The notes: generated from the sequence alone by a model not told the origin. Positions 6,571-14,025 are shown, counted from the first letter of the stretch. The stretch: 16,637 nt of DNA from JANYJZ01 sp964523395 (GCA_964523395.1 CAZFXS010000023.1:1-16637), one strand, 5' to 3'. Translations and numbers: made by a program.

Positions 6571-7571
6571 ATCAGCTTTCTGATAAAACATTGCTTCATC
6601 TTCGCGCTGTTGCTGATCTTCCTGATCTGAACAATACAAAGTACCGTCTTATCGAGAAAATTGGCTCAGGCGGAATGGGTACCGTATATAAAGTGTTCGA
6701 CGAATCGTTAAAACGCCAAGCCGCACTTAAAGTACTTAATGCATCGTTGGATCCGGAGAAATTATCTGCAAGAATGATGCGCGAAGCTGAGGTGATGGCC
6801 CGCCTCGAGCATCCCGGTATTGTACCAATCCATGATGTTGGTGTGTTGCCCGATGGGCGGGCTTTTTACGTTATGAAATTGGTGGAAGGAAAACGGCTGG
6901 ATGATGTGGTCCGAAGCAGTGAATCCCTGCCTGATCTTCTCAGGCTGTTTCAAAAAGTGTGTGAAGCGGTCGCTTTTGCGCATACGCGGGGAGTTTTGCA
7001 CCGGGATCTAAAACCGGAAAACATTATGGTCGGATCATTCGGCGAAGTACTTGTGATGGATTGGGGCGTTGCGAAAATTATGGAGATGAAGAACGATGAT
7101 GTTCAACAATCAGTTCCTAGCGATCACAGTTCAACAGGAACATCAGCGGGCGCACTAATCGGAACCCCTGCGTATATGGCACCGGAACAATTTTCCGGGA
7201 CATTGATTCAACCGAATATTAAAACTGACATTTATTCACTTGGGGCGATTTTATATTTTATTCTTACAAAAAAAGCCCCTGATCGTGCTGGATCGTTTGT
7301 GAAACCACGGGATTTCGTACGAGATATTCCCCGTCCGCTTGAAGCGATTAGTCTGCGCGCTTTGGCAATTTCACACGCGGAACGTTATGATTCCGCACTT
7401 GATATTGCGGATGATATCACACGCTTCCTTGATAATAATTCCGTTTCGGCGTACCGCGAAAATATTTTTGAAAAAATTAACCGGTTTTTGTCGAAAAACT
7501 GGTTTATTGTCTGGCTTGTACTGGCATACCTTGTTATGAGGGCGTTGGTATTTTTCTTTTTCGGACGTTAA
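6567..7571 (+). CDS. Membrane-anchored eukaryotic-like Ser/Thr protein kinase
   Basis: The 334-residue protein has a complete Hanks-type kinase domain at about 27-290. Seen are the glycine loop GSGGMG (33-38), ATP-binding Lys55 in AALK, Glu74 in the C-helix, HRDLKPEN (145-152) with catalytic Asp147, DWG (165-167) where most kinases have DFG, and the APE-type MAPEQ (204-208). A Ser/Thr-rich activation loop (about 182-200) offers autophosphorylation sites. One strongly hydrophobic helix (about 312-331) follows with only GR after FFF, so the kinase domain faces the cytoplasm with essentially no outer sensor domain. It overlaps the sigma gene by four bases and its likely substrate is that sigma factor (inference, by analogy with EcfP/PknT of Vibrio). 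Any signal must come through the membrane helix, a partner protein or the cytoplasm. Confidence 0.93.
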   Translation: MNQLSDKTLLHLRAVADLPDLNNTKYRLIEKIGSGGMGTVYKVFDESLKRQAALKVLNASLDPEKLSARMMREAEVMARLEHPGIVPIHDVGVLPDGRAFYVMKLVEGKRLDDVVRSSESLPDLLRLFQKVCEAVAFAHTRGVLHRDLKPENIMVGSFGEVLVMDWGVAKIMEMKNDDVQQSVPSDHSSTGTSAGALIGTPAYMAPEQFSGTLIQPNIKTDIYSLGAILYFILTKKAPDRAGSFVKPRDFVRDIPRPLEAISLRALAISHAERYDSALDIADDITRFLDNNSVSAYRENIFEKINRFLSKNWFIVWLVLAYLVMRALVFFFFGR

Positions 7572-7648
7572 AGGATTTCCGGAAAAAGTGTAATAGTACT
7601 GCAGGGAAATACTAACCTCAAAAAGTTCAACTCAAACAAGGAGTTTGT

Positions 7649-8062
7649 ATGGATCAAGCTATGCAGTATATTAACTATTGGGCAGTTCTGGTCGCTGCGG
7701 TTTCTTCATTTATTCTCGGAGGTGTCTGGTGGTCGCCGGTCATGTTCGAAAAAGCATGGAAACGTGAAAACGGGTTCACCGATGAGTTTCTCAAGCAGGG
7801 AAATATGGGAAAAATCTTCGGGCTTTCGTTTCTCTGGTCGCTTGTGATGTCGTTTAACCTGGCAATGTTTCTCGGCGACGAAAAAACCACAGCAACATGG
7901 GGAATGACCGCCGGATTTCTCGCAGGCTTCGGGTGGGTTGCCATGGCAATTTTTATTATCGGACTCTTCGAGCGTAAATCTGTCAAACTTATGCTCATCA
8001 ACGGAGGATATATGGTTGTTGCGCTTACCGTTATGGGATTGATCATTGGTGCATGGAGGTAA
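7649..8062 (+). CDS. DUF1761-family small membrane protein
   Basis: The 137-residue protein has four hydrophobic helices, about 9-28, 57-75, 83-105 and 113-135. The first contains the WAVLVAAVSSFILGGVWWSP phrase and the last ends TVMGLIIGAWR, both characteristic of the DUF1761 family as I recall it. The family has no established function. AAGGAG sits seven bases before the ATG and lies in the loop of a small CAAAC/GTTTG hairpin (7633-7647). It is the first of four small genes in the same direction with separate ribosome binding sites; the kinase stop is 77 bases upstream with no obvious terminator between. Confidence 0.85.
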   Translation: MDQAMQYINYWAVLVAAVSSFILGGVWWSPVMFEKAWKRENGFTDEFLKQGNMGKIFGLSFLWSLVMSFNLAMFLGDEKTTATWGMTAGFLAGFGWVAMAIFIIGLFERKSVKLMLINGGYMVVALTVMGLIIGAWR

Positions 8063-8086
8063 TATTTTTAATATGAGGAATTTACA

Positions 8087-8629
8087 ATGTCAAAATGCAT
8101 GTTCGTAGTTGTTTTTATGTTTCTTATTGTTCCCTCGTTCGTTTTTTCTCAAACTTCCAGGCAAGATAGTTTATGGAAGCCTCTGACGTTCTTTGTTGGA
8201 GTATGGAAAGGTACCGGCACCGGAGAACCGGGTAATGGAGTGTATGAACGCACGTACCAGCGCATTCTTAACGGTAAGTTTATTGAAGTCAAAAATCAAT
8301 CGAGTTATCCGCCGACTGAAAAATTTCCACAAGGAGAGGTGCACAACGACATCGGTTACATGAGTTATGATAAGCAGCGAAAAAAATTTGTACTGAGACA
8401 GTTTCATGTCGAAGGATTCGTGAACCAGTTTACGCTTGACACTGTTTCAGCGGATGGGAACCGGATGATATTCGTATCAGAATCTATAGAAAATATTCCG
8501 GCAGGATGGCGCGCCAAAGAAACATATCAGATTGTCAACGACAATGAATTCATTGAAACGTTTGAACTGGCAGAGCCCGGCAGGGATTTTGAAATGTACA
8601 CGACGGTTACGCTCAAAAGGGCAGATTGA
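8087..8629 (+). CDS. Secreted beta-barrel protein, DUF1579/nitrobindin-like
   Basis: The 180-residue protein starts with a signal peptide: Lys3, a hydrophobic core at about 5-20 ending VFSQ, with cleavage probably just after FS or SQ. The mature part opens with WKPLTFFVGVWKGTGTGEPG, which resembles the entry to lipocalin-like barrels of the DUF1579 and nitrobindin/THAP4 kind. Regular strands with Y/F-rich ends follow (YERTYQRIL, FIEVKNQSS, FVLRQFHVEG, ETYQIVNDNEFIETFEL). Haem or small-molecule binding is known for nitrobindins, but the ligand-binding His is not evident here, so I do not assign it. The gene is 24 bases after the DUF1761 gene and probably cotranscribed. Confidence 0.75.
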   Translation: MSKCMFVVVFMFLIVPSFVFSQTSRQDSLWKPLTFFVGVWKGTGTGEPGNGVYERTYQRILNGKFIEVKNQSSYPPTEKFPQGEVHNDIGYMSYDKQRKKFVLRQFHVEGFVNQFTLDTVSADGNRMIFVSESIENIPAGWRAKETYQIVNDNEFIETFELAEPGRDFEMYTTVTLKRAD

Positions 8630-8691
8630 ACGTCAGAAACTTTTTAATAGATATTACAATATCATATAACAATTCAGAAAGGAATACATAA

Positions 8692-9060
8692 ATGTCTAAA
8701 CCAATTCTTGGGTTGATTCTTGGCGGAGTTCTGGGAATATTCGATGGCCTTTCAGCACTGTTCACGCCTGAGGTTGCTCCTATGATGACAAGTATTGTCA
8801 TAGGGTCAACAGTCAAAGGGCTTATTGCGGGAGTTCTCATCGGATTCTTTGCCAATAAATTTCAATCGCTTCCGCTCGGAATTTTATTCGGGCTTGCCGT
8901 CGGCTTTGCCCTCGCATATGCTGTTGCCGCAATGCCGGATGAAAACGGGAACCATTATTATTTTGAGATCATTTTACCGGGAAGTATTCTCGGCATCATT
9001 GTTGGATTTGCAACACAGAAATTCGGCAAAGCTAAAACTCAAAACGTCCAAATAAAGTAG
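8692..9060 (+). CDS. Small glycine-rich membrane protein of unknown function
   Basis: The 122 residues form four hydrophobic, Gly-rich segments at about 4-24, 31-53, 61-80 and 92-110. They carry small-residue patterns (LGLILGGVLGIFDG, GLIAGVLIGFF, LGILFGLAVGFALA, GSILGIIVGFA), and a polar loop DENGNHYYFE lies at about 83-92. The repeated GxxxG spacing suggests tightly packed helices. I do not recognise a named family, but the composition and the strong GAAAGGA ribosome binding site before the ATG make it a real gene. It lies in the run of small genes between the barrel protein and the VOC protein. Confidence 0.75.
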   Translation: MSKPILGLILGGVLGIFDGLSALFTPEVAPMMTSIVIGSTVKGLIAGVLIGFFANKFQSLPLGILFGLAVGFALAYAVAAMPDENGNHYYFEIILPGSILGIIVGFATQKFGKAKTQNVQIK

Positions 9061-9063
9061 CAA

Positions 9064-9105
9064 CAAATTCCCAGTGACTAATCACAAATTACCAATTACT
9101 AGTCA
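9064..9105. repeat. Degenerate heptamer tandem repeat (CCAATNA type), intergenic copy
   Basis: Six consecutive seven-base units can be read: CAAATTC, CCAGTGA, CTAATCA, CAAATTA, CCAATTA, CTAGTCA. Most follow C-N-A-R-T-N-A. The array fills the spacer between the membrane protein and the VOC gene and ends just before the VOC ribosome binding site. Arrays of this look recall the short tandem repeats known from cyanobacteria and some Bacteroidota. Confidence 0.6.
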
Positions 9106-9132
9106 TCCCTTTTTTCTGAAAGGACTTATTTT

Positions 9133-9486
9133 ATGTCAAATCCGGTTGTTCATTTTGAAATCAACGCGAAAGACGCAAAGAAACTTAACACATTCTACAG
9201 CAGTTTGTTCGATTGGAAAATCGACGCAAACAATCCGATGAATTACGGCATGGTTACCACCGGCGACAAAGGTGTGCAGGGCGGTATTGGTCAATCAGAC
9301 GGAAACTCGCCGCAGTATGTAACCATTTATATTGAAGTTGACGATCTGCAGAAGTATCTTAATAAAGCGGAAAAACTTGGAGGGAAAACAGTGTTGCCGC
9401 CAATGGAGATTCCCAACGTTGTCACATTCGCGCAGTTTGTCGATCCGGAAGGAAATCTTATCGGGCTGGTGAAACAGCAACAGTAA
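9133..9486 (+). CDS. VOC (glyoxalase/bleomycin-resistance) superfamily protein
   Basis: The 117-residue protein shows one paired beta-alpha-beta-beta-beta unit set: VVHFEINAKDAKKLNTFYSS (5-24), LFDWKI, GVQGGIG, then YVTIYIEVDDL (62-72) and VDPEGNLIGLVK (103-114). VOC proteins usually bind a divalent metal through residues on each module. His7 and Glu68 sit at ligand positions, but the usual Glu of the closing 'DPDGNxxEL' is Gly here, as in many small bacterial members. A metal enzyme role is therefore doubtful and the substrate is unknown. GAAAGGA lies nine bases before the ATG. It is the last gene of the small-gene run and converges on the symporter gene. Confidence 0.88.
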   Translation: MSNPVVHFEINAKDAKKLNTFYSSLFDWKIDANNPMNYGMVTTGDKGVQGGIGQSDGNSPQYVTIYIEVDDLQKYLNKAEKLGGKTVLPPMEIPNVVTFAQFVDPEGNLIGLVKQQQ

Positions 9487-9524
9487 AACGAAGATTGTTG
9501 ACGGTGGTTGGCCGAGATGTAGTA

Positions 9525-9541
9525 GCTGACCACCGGTCAGC
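9525..9541. terminator. Hairpin between convergent genes, possible bidirectional terminator
   Basis: GCTGACC (9525-9531) pairs perfectly with GGTCAGC (9535-9541) around a three-base loop, right beside the symporter stop codon at 9543-9545. There is no T-run on either side, so it may be a stabilising 3' end or a rho-dependent site instead. An upstream GGTGGT could compete for the ACCACC segment. Confidence 0.35.
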
Positions 9542-9542
9542 G

Positions 9543-10970
9543 TTAAAGCGGAGGATTGCTCTTGATTTTTCCCACAGACCAAATAGCAACGCTCACAAGT
9601 AATCCCGGATACATCGGCTCAATCCCGAGAGGATATAACGGGATGTTACCATTCATATTACCGGCAATTAGCCACCCGAGCGAAGTCAGCCACCCTCCAA
9701 GCATTGCAGCAAACGCATATCGTGCCTGAATTTTCATCACTTCGAAATAACTTGCCATCAGCGGTACAAGCAATCCTGGAATAACCACCGTACCGATTGT
9801 GTACCACATCTGGATAACACTCGGCATTGTGAGAGCAATAATTACTGAAAGAATGAACGACACAATCAATCCGAAATTCACATAACGCCGGATTTGCTGT
9901 TTATGTTCTAATGACTCATTGCCAATAACCAATGACCTATTACCCATCACCCGCATTACAATATCCCTACCCAACGTTTGCGCTGATACAAATGCCAACG
10001 TATTCAGCGTCGACATGATTGTCGCGAGCATCCCGCAATAAAATAATCCTTTAGCTACCGGAGGAAGAACAGCTTCAGCGAGCATCGGGTATGCTGTCAA
10101 TGGTTGATCGAGGTTGGGCAATGCTGCGCGGGCATACAGGCCGGCGGTAGCTGTCATTGCGTCGAATATAAACCAGAAAAGAATGGAAACGAGTATTCCT
10201 TTCTGTGCTGTTGTCCCATCCTTTGCAGCGTAACATCGCTGATGAAATGCCGGATCAACTAATGTCCACAACGCAATAAAAAACCAGACAAGTATAAATT
10301 GTATCGAATTCCCACCATGCCATGTCAAATGTAATGCTGGAAGATGCGAACTGAGGAAATCGAATCCCCCGAATGTCGTAAAACAGTAAGGAAGAATGAT
10401 AGCAAATCCACCGAACATTACAATAAATTCAAGAATATCGGTTTGGACATCCGACCTGAATCCTCCGAAAAATAAATACGAAATCGCGGTTACCGCAGTA
10501 ACAATAATACTCAACCATAAGCTCCATCCGAACAGCATTTGCAGAAAAACACTGAGCATCAGAATGTACGGCGCAGGAGTCATGAGAATGAAGGTAAGGA
10601 CAGATCCGAGGAGCGCTGTCTTTCTATCGTACGATGCCTCAAGTTTATCCGGTATTGTAAACAGGTTGGTGGCTCTGATTTTCTTTGCTAACACAAAGGC
10701 AAATAATGCCGCAAAGATGTAATAGGGAACACCCTGTATCACCCAGTTGGAAATTCCATACCGGTACGAAAACTCGCCAACGCCGAGAATCCCGCCATAC
10801 CATGATGAAACAAGTGTCATAACAAAAATCGGCAGCGTCAGCGTTCGCCCGGCAAGCAGAAAATCTTCTCCATCCGAAGCAGTTTTCTTTGTCGCGCGAA
10901 ATCCGACATACAGCACAGCCGCGAAGTAAAGAATGATGATGATGATATCAGGAAGTGAAAGGTTAATCAT
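9543..10970 (-). CDS. SSS-family sodium/solute symporter, candidate thiamine transporter
   Basis: The 475-residue polytopic protein fits the sodium:solute symporter family (LeuT fold, about 13 helices). It starts with a hydrophobic helix preceding YVGFRATKKT and a FLLAGR motif. Further in are SYLFFGGFRSDVQTDILEF, a HQRCYAAKD loop and LATIMSTLNTLAFVSAQTLG, which resembles the sodium-site helix 8 of this family. It is the third gene of the operon headed by the TPP riboswitch, 84 bases after thiN, so thiamine or a precursor is the likely substrate. This is inference: SSS proteins also carry sugars, pantothenate, proline and others. Residues about 341-355 (GNRSLVIGNESL region) are encoded by an in-frame heptamer repeat. 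The run of Ile at 9-13 comes from an ATC/ATT repeat. No clear ribosome binding site precedes the ATG. Confidence 0.88.
   Translation of the reverse strand: MINLSLPDIIIIILYFAAVLYVGFRATKKTASDGEDFLLAGRTLTLPIFVMTLVSSWYGGILGVGEFSYRYGISNWVIQGVPYYIFAALFAFVLAKKIRATNLFTIPDKLEASYDRKTALLGSVLTFILMTPAPYILMLSVFLQMLFGWSLWLSIIVTAVTAISYLFFGGFRSDVQTDILEFIVMFGGFAIILPYCFTTFGGFDFLSSHLPALHLTWHGGNSIQFILVWFFIALWTLVDPAFHQRCYAAKDGTTAQKGILVSILFWFIFDAMTATAGLYARAALPNLDQPLTAYPMLAEAVLPPVAKGLFYCGMLATIMSTLNTLAFVSAQTLGRDIVMRVMGNRSLVIGNESLEHKQQIRRYVNFGLIVSFILSVIIALTMPSVIQMWYTIGTVVIPGLLVPLMASYFEVMKIQARYAFAAMLGGWLTSLGWLIAGNMNGNIPLYPLGIEPMYPGLLVSVAIWSVGKIKSNPPL
9908..9949 (-). repeat. Degenerate heptamer tandem repeat inside the symporter coding sequence
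   Basis: Read on the plus strand, six units follow one another exactly: CTAATGA, CTCATTG, CCAATAA, CCAATGA, CCTATTA, CCCATCA. The block is 42 bases, or 14 codons, so it keeps the reading frame. It falls between the conserved LGRDIVMR helix end and the RRYVNF start of the next helix, a loop region. It has the same consensus and orientation as the intergenic array at 9064-9105. Confidence 0.65.
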
Positions 10971-10993
10971 AATTCGAGATAAAACAATCGTGA

Positions 10994-11056
10994 CAATTTC
11001 GGACTTTGGATTGCGAATATCGAATTAAAATTCGCACTTCACAATTCGAAATTCTC
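10994..11056 (-). repeat. Heptamer-periodic AATTCG-type repeat between thiN and the symporter gene
   Basis: Nine seven-base units can be read on the plus strand: CAATTTC, GGACTTT, GGATTGC, GAATATC, GAATTAA, AATTCGC, ACTTCAC, AATTCGA, AATTCTC. The core is GAATT/AATTC, different from the other two arrays, with a shift in phase midway. The array runs into the thiN stop codon (11055-11057) and fills most of the 84-base spacer. Confidence 0.5.
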
Positions 11057-11672
11057 AATGTAATATATAGAGCAGCAACGTTCCTTTTTTCACACTGACA
11101 CACACTGTTGCGGATGTTGCAACGTTATGGGTTCCTTCTCTGACACCCAGTTCAAGTGTCCCGTTACGTAATGGATATTTTAGATTCGACGTGGTTATTC
11201 CTGAGCAACGGTTCAGCGGAATGAGGGAAATCAACGCGCCTTTTCGCGTGCGGAATTGAATATTCTTGTGAATAAGAGAAAGCTCCCCCTGTTCATCTAT
11301 CATTCGCAGTTGTATCCGCTTGCCGAATTTTCTAAAACACCCGAGGTTTCCGACAGTATGGTCGATCCGTCCGCCCGTTGCGCCGATAATGTCGGCGGAA
11401 TCGAAATGATGACTGATGCAGTATCTGATTGCTTTTTCGAGATCAGTGGAGTACTGCTCTTTCTGCAATATCACGGAAACGGCTTTAAAGAGCCGTTTCG
11501 TTGTTGATGAAATCGAATCAAGATCGCCGATGATAAGATCGGGAGTAATCCGGAGCTTTGCGGCATGATTTGCCCCGCCATCAGCGCAGATAATCATATC
11601 GCAAGAGCCAATTATCTTTCTGACTGTGGAGGCGGAAGGGATGCTTCCATTCGCAATGATACAGGCTTTCAT
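11055..11672 (-). CDS. thiN: Thiamine pyrophosphokinase
   Basis: The enzyme transfers pyrophosphate from ATP to thiamine, giving thiamine diphosphate, the last step of thiamine salvage. The 205-residue protein has the family motifs in order: CADGGAN (29-35), IIGDLDS (47-53), YSTDLEKAI (74-82) and GATGGRIDHTVGNL (97-110). A C-terminal beta domain follows, with SLIPL and GISTS-like strands (here GITTSNLKYPL). Length is normal for bacterial enzymes. It starts 16 bases after the TonB receptor stop with only a weak AAGAGAAA site, so translation may be coupled. The TPP riboswitch upstream of the receptor should control it. The stop lies at the edge of a heptamer repeat, so the last residues (LLYILH) may have been altered by that repeat. 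Confidence 0.93.
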   Translation of the reverse strand: MKACIIANGSIPSASTVRKIIGSCDMIICADGGANHAAKLRITPDLIIGDLDSISSTTKRLFKAVSVILQKEQYSTDLEKAIRYCISHHFDSADIIGATGGRIDHTVGNLGCFRKFGKRIQLRMIDEQGELSLIHKNIQFRTRKGALISLIPLNRCSGITTSNLKYPLRNGTLELGVREGTHNVATSATVCVSVKKGTLLLYILH

Positions 11673-11688
11673 GGTGTTTCTCTTAATA

Positions 11689-13947
11689 TTAAAAATGCGC
11701 TTTTATTCCAAAGAGATAATTTCTTTCCGCGGCAGGGAAGAAGGCATTTCCCTCTCCGCTGGAAAAATAAAGTGTGTTAAAAATATTTCTTACCTCGGCA
11801 CGAAGCGTGATTTTGGTATCCGCAAACGGCGGCAATTGGTAGAGGAACATTCCGTCGAATACAGTATACGCATCGTTACTGTTCTGTTCGAGTTCGTAAT
11901 TATCAGTATAGAATGACCCAACGTATTTTCCAAGAATGGAGAGAGTAATCTTCTTATCACTGTATGCACAACGGATATTTCCCAATATATCCGGAAATCC
12001 TGCTATAGGATTGCCATCGAAAGACTGAGGAGTACCAAATTCGTTGAAAACAGTGTAACGGATAAGCCGGTTTCGTGACAATGACAAATTGCCACTGACT
12101 GAAAATACCTCAGAAAGTTTATCGATGAACTCAAGTTCGATGCCGATATGCCGGGTGCGTTCAGCGTTGCCGGTGACGGGCTGTCCGAAAATATCCACCT
12201 GTCCGCTTTTTACAAGTTCATCGATAAATTCCATCCAGAATATATTTATTGAAAATTGACCGCCTGCGCCGCGATATCTGATTCCTGTCTCGATATCAAT
12301 GAGCCGTTCCGGTTTGGCAATGGGGTTGTTAAAATCGTACCTCACAATTCCGCCGGAAGTATCGGCGTGGAATTGCGGCGTCGCGCCGAAATACGAATCT
12401 TCAGCGGCGTAGAGATTTCTCAGGCGAGGTTCGCGCGATGTGTATCCTATCGAAAAGTAACCGTGATATTTTTCGTCCCAGTTATAATTTATTCCCGCGC
12501 GCGGGTTGGCGAAAAAGTATGAGTAGCTAAACGTATTTCCCAGATATTTCTCATTTTCTATGGCGTATCGGTTTCTTACAAACTGGACATCAGTCATGAG
12601 CGTTATTTTTTCCGACGCACGATATAAATTGTGTGCGTAGAAGGAAAGAATGTCCTTTGCACCGTTGTATTCATAAAAATGATAATCGGGATTGAAGTTT
12701 GAGGGGAGTCCTTCCGCGAACTGGATTTTTCCCCAGTGCGTCGAACGGTGGACTCTCAGTTCCGTTCCGAGAAGCAGTGTGTTGTTATCGCTTTCAAACT
12801 CGATATGCGGCAGCCAACCCCATTGCCTGTTCCCGACATACGCGCGGACAAGAGTATTTGTCGGATTTTGGTCTGCCGGAATTCCGTAATTATACCCTAT
12901 GCGCAATGTCGATGTATCTGCCCACGAAGCATCGTAGTCAAACGAGCCGTCTCCGGTGTAATAGAAAATCGTATTCGATAACGTCGTACGGTTGTCAATT
13001 TTCCAGTCGTGGAGGATTTCATAATGCGGCTGTGAAAAATATTCAATTTCCTGTTTGCGTCGCGGCTGAGAATAGAAATACATCCTTCCGTCCGCTATCC
13101 AGTATGCAAGATTTTCCCTTCTCAGGACAGGATCGTCCTTCACGAACTTCGGCAATCCGTAATAGGCAAGTCCGTCGGAGATCGGTCCGCCGAAGATGTG
13201 AAAGTGCGTCGTCATGTTCGGGTCGAGCCGCAGGCCGCCGAGGAAATACGAGCTCATTTCAACCTGAGAGTTGTACCGGTAGCCGTCGCTGACGAGCCGC
13301 CCGAGTTTTCCGTACAGCATGTACCGCTCATTGACAATGCCTGAATTGATGCTGGCGGAATATTTCCTTGTCATTAACTTAGGTGATGTACCGCCATCGT
13401 TCGTTTCCTGAAATCCGAGTGCGGACTCGATGGTAATACCAGGTTCGCGGCTGAACGGATTTGTCACAAGATTGATCGACCCGCCGATCGCAGGCGGACC
13501 GTAAAACGCGCTGCCGGCACCGCGCTGAACCTGGATATTATCCGTACTCGACATGAGGTCCGGGACGTCAATCCAGTACACGTTATGGTCCTCGGGGTCA
13601 TTCTGCGGAACACCGTTGATCATAATGGAAAGCCGCCGCTGGTCGAATCCGCGGAGGTTGATGTAGGAATATCCGATGCCGTTGCCGTTTTCCGAATAGG
13701 ATGTCATCGATGGGAGTTCGGATAACACGACCGGAATATCCTGAACGGTATATCGGTCAGAGATCTGTTTGGCATTCATGTCGGAAAACGTTGCCGGGGT
13801 TTCGCGTTCTTTCGCGTGTGTTGGGTTGACAATGAATGGGGAAAGGTAATACACGGTGTCACGTTGTGCGGTGGTATCCGGCTGTGCAAACGTCTGAGTA
13901 TGTACGCAGAGTAAAAAAGTAAGTGTTGAAAGAAATATAATTTTCAT
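11689..13947 (-). CDS. TonB-dependent outer-membrane receptor, probably for thiamine
   Basis: From the ATG at 13945-13947 the protein is 752 residues. A signal peptide (MKIIFLSTLTFLLCVHTQTF, cleavage near residue 21), a TonB-box-like YYLSPFIVNPTHAKE (33-47), a plug domain and a 22-strand-type barrel follow. The plug contains INLRGFDQRRLSIMINGVPQ and VQRGAGSAFYGPPAIGGSIN, both typical. The protein ends NYLFGIKAHF with the C-terminal Phe of outer-membrane barrels. An upstream in-frame ATG at 14025 would add 26 residues, but it lies in the riboswitch expression platform and would bury the signal peptide, whereas AGGAA precedes the chosen ATG. Riboswitch control and the adjacent thiN support thiamine, its phosphates or a precursor as substrate. 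TonB energises uptake from outside the cell into the periplasm. Confidence 0.92.
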   Translation of the reverse strand: MKIIFLSTLTFLLCVHTQTFAQPDTTAQRDTVYYLSPFIVNPTHAKERETPATFSDMNAKQISDRYTVQDIPVVLSELPSMTSYSENGNGIGYSYINLRGFDQRRLSIMINGVPQNDPEDHNVYWIDVPDLMSSTDNIQVQRGAGSAFYGPPAIGGSINLVTNPFSREPGITIESALGFQETNDGGTSPKLMTRKYSASINSGIVNERYMLYGKLGRLVSDGYRYNSQVEMSSYFLGGLRLDPNMTTHFHIFGGPISDGLAYYGLPKFVKDDPVLRRENLAYWIADGRMYFYSQPRRKQEIEYFSQPHYEILHDWKIDNRTTLSNTIFYYTGDGSFDYDASWADTSTLRIGYNYGIPADQNPTNTLVRAYVGNRQWGWLPHIEFESDNNTLLLGTELRVHRSTHWGKIQFAEGLPSNFNPDYHFYEYNGAKDILSFYAHNLYRASEKITLMTDVQFVRNRYAIENEKYLGNTFSYSYFFANPRAGINYNWDEKYHGYFSIGYTSREPRLRNLYAAEDSYFGATPQFHADTSGGIVRYDFNNPIAKPERLIDIETGIRYRGAGGQFSINIFWMEFIDELVKSGQVDIFGQPVTGNAERTRHIGIELEFIDKLSEVFSVSGNLSLSRNRLIRYTVFNEFGTPQSFDGNPIAGFPDILGNIRCAYSDKKITLSILGKYVGSFYTDNYELEQNSNDAYTVFDGMFLYQLPPFADTKITLRAEVRNIFNTLYFSSGEGNAFFPAAERNYLFGIKAHF

Positions 13948-13960
13948 GCTAAGTTCCTGT

Positions 13961-14008
13961 ATAAAATAACAATGCCGTTCCCTGACCTTGAGGTTCAGAA
14001 AACGGCAT
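13961..14008 (-). terminator. Terminator hairpin of the TPP riboswitch expression platform
   Basis: In the transcript, AUGCCGUU (14008-14001) pairs with AACGGCAU (13979-13972). Inside these are two U-G pairs, CUGA/UCAG, one bulged A, CC/GG and a UCAA tetraloop. UGUUAUUUUAU follows. The stem should form when TPP is bound. Its 3' arm contains AGGUCAGG (13988-13981), the exact complement of CCUGACCU in the aptamer (14054-14047), giving an alternative antiterminator pairing. Confidence 0.7.
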
Positions 14009-14025
14009 GAACAATCGTGCTCCAT

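Noticed and set aside
9064..9105. CRISPR-like array
   Set aside because: Units are seven bases with no spacers and vary between copies; no cas genes are present.
10931..10950. GAT/ATG trinucleotide microsatellite at the symporter 5' end
   Set aside because: It encodes a run of Ile within the first membrane helix and is short enough to be explained by that.
12699..13292. 197-codon plus-strand frame opposite the TonB receptor gene
   Set aside because: It is the antisense of a well-supported barrel gene, and its translation is rich in Arg, Ser and Cys with no recognisable motif.
13948..14025. 26-residue N-terminal extension of the TonB receptor from the ATG at 14025
   Set aside because: This stretch is the riboswitch expression platform. 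The extension would bury a clear signal peptide, and a ribosome binding site precedes the ATG at 13947.
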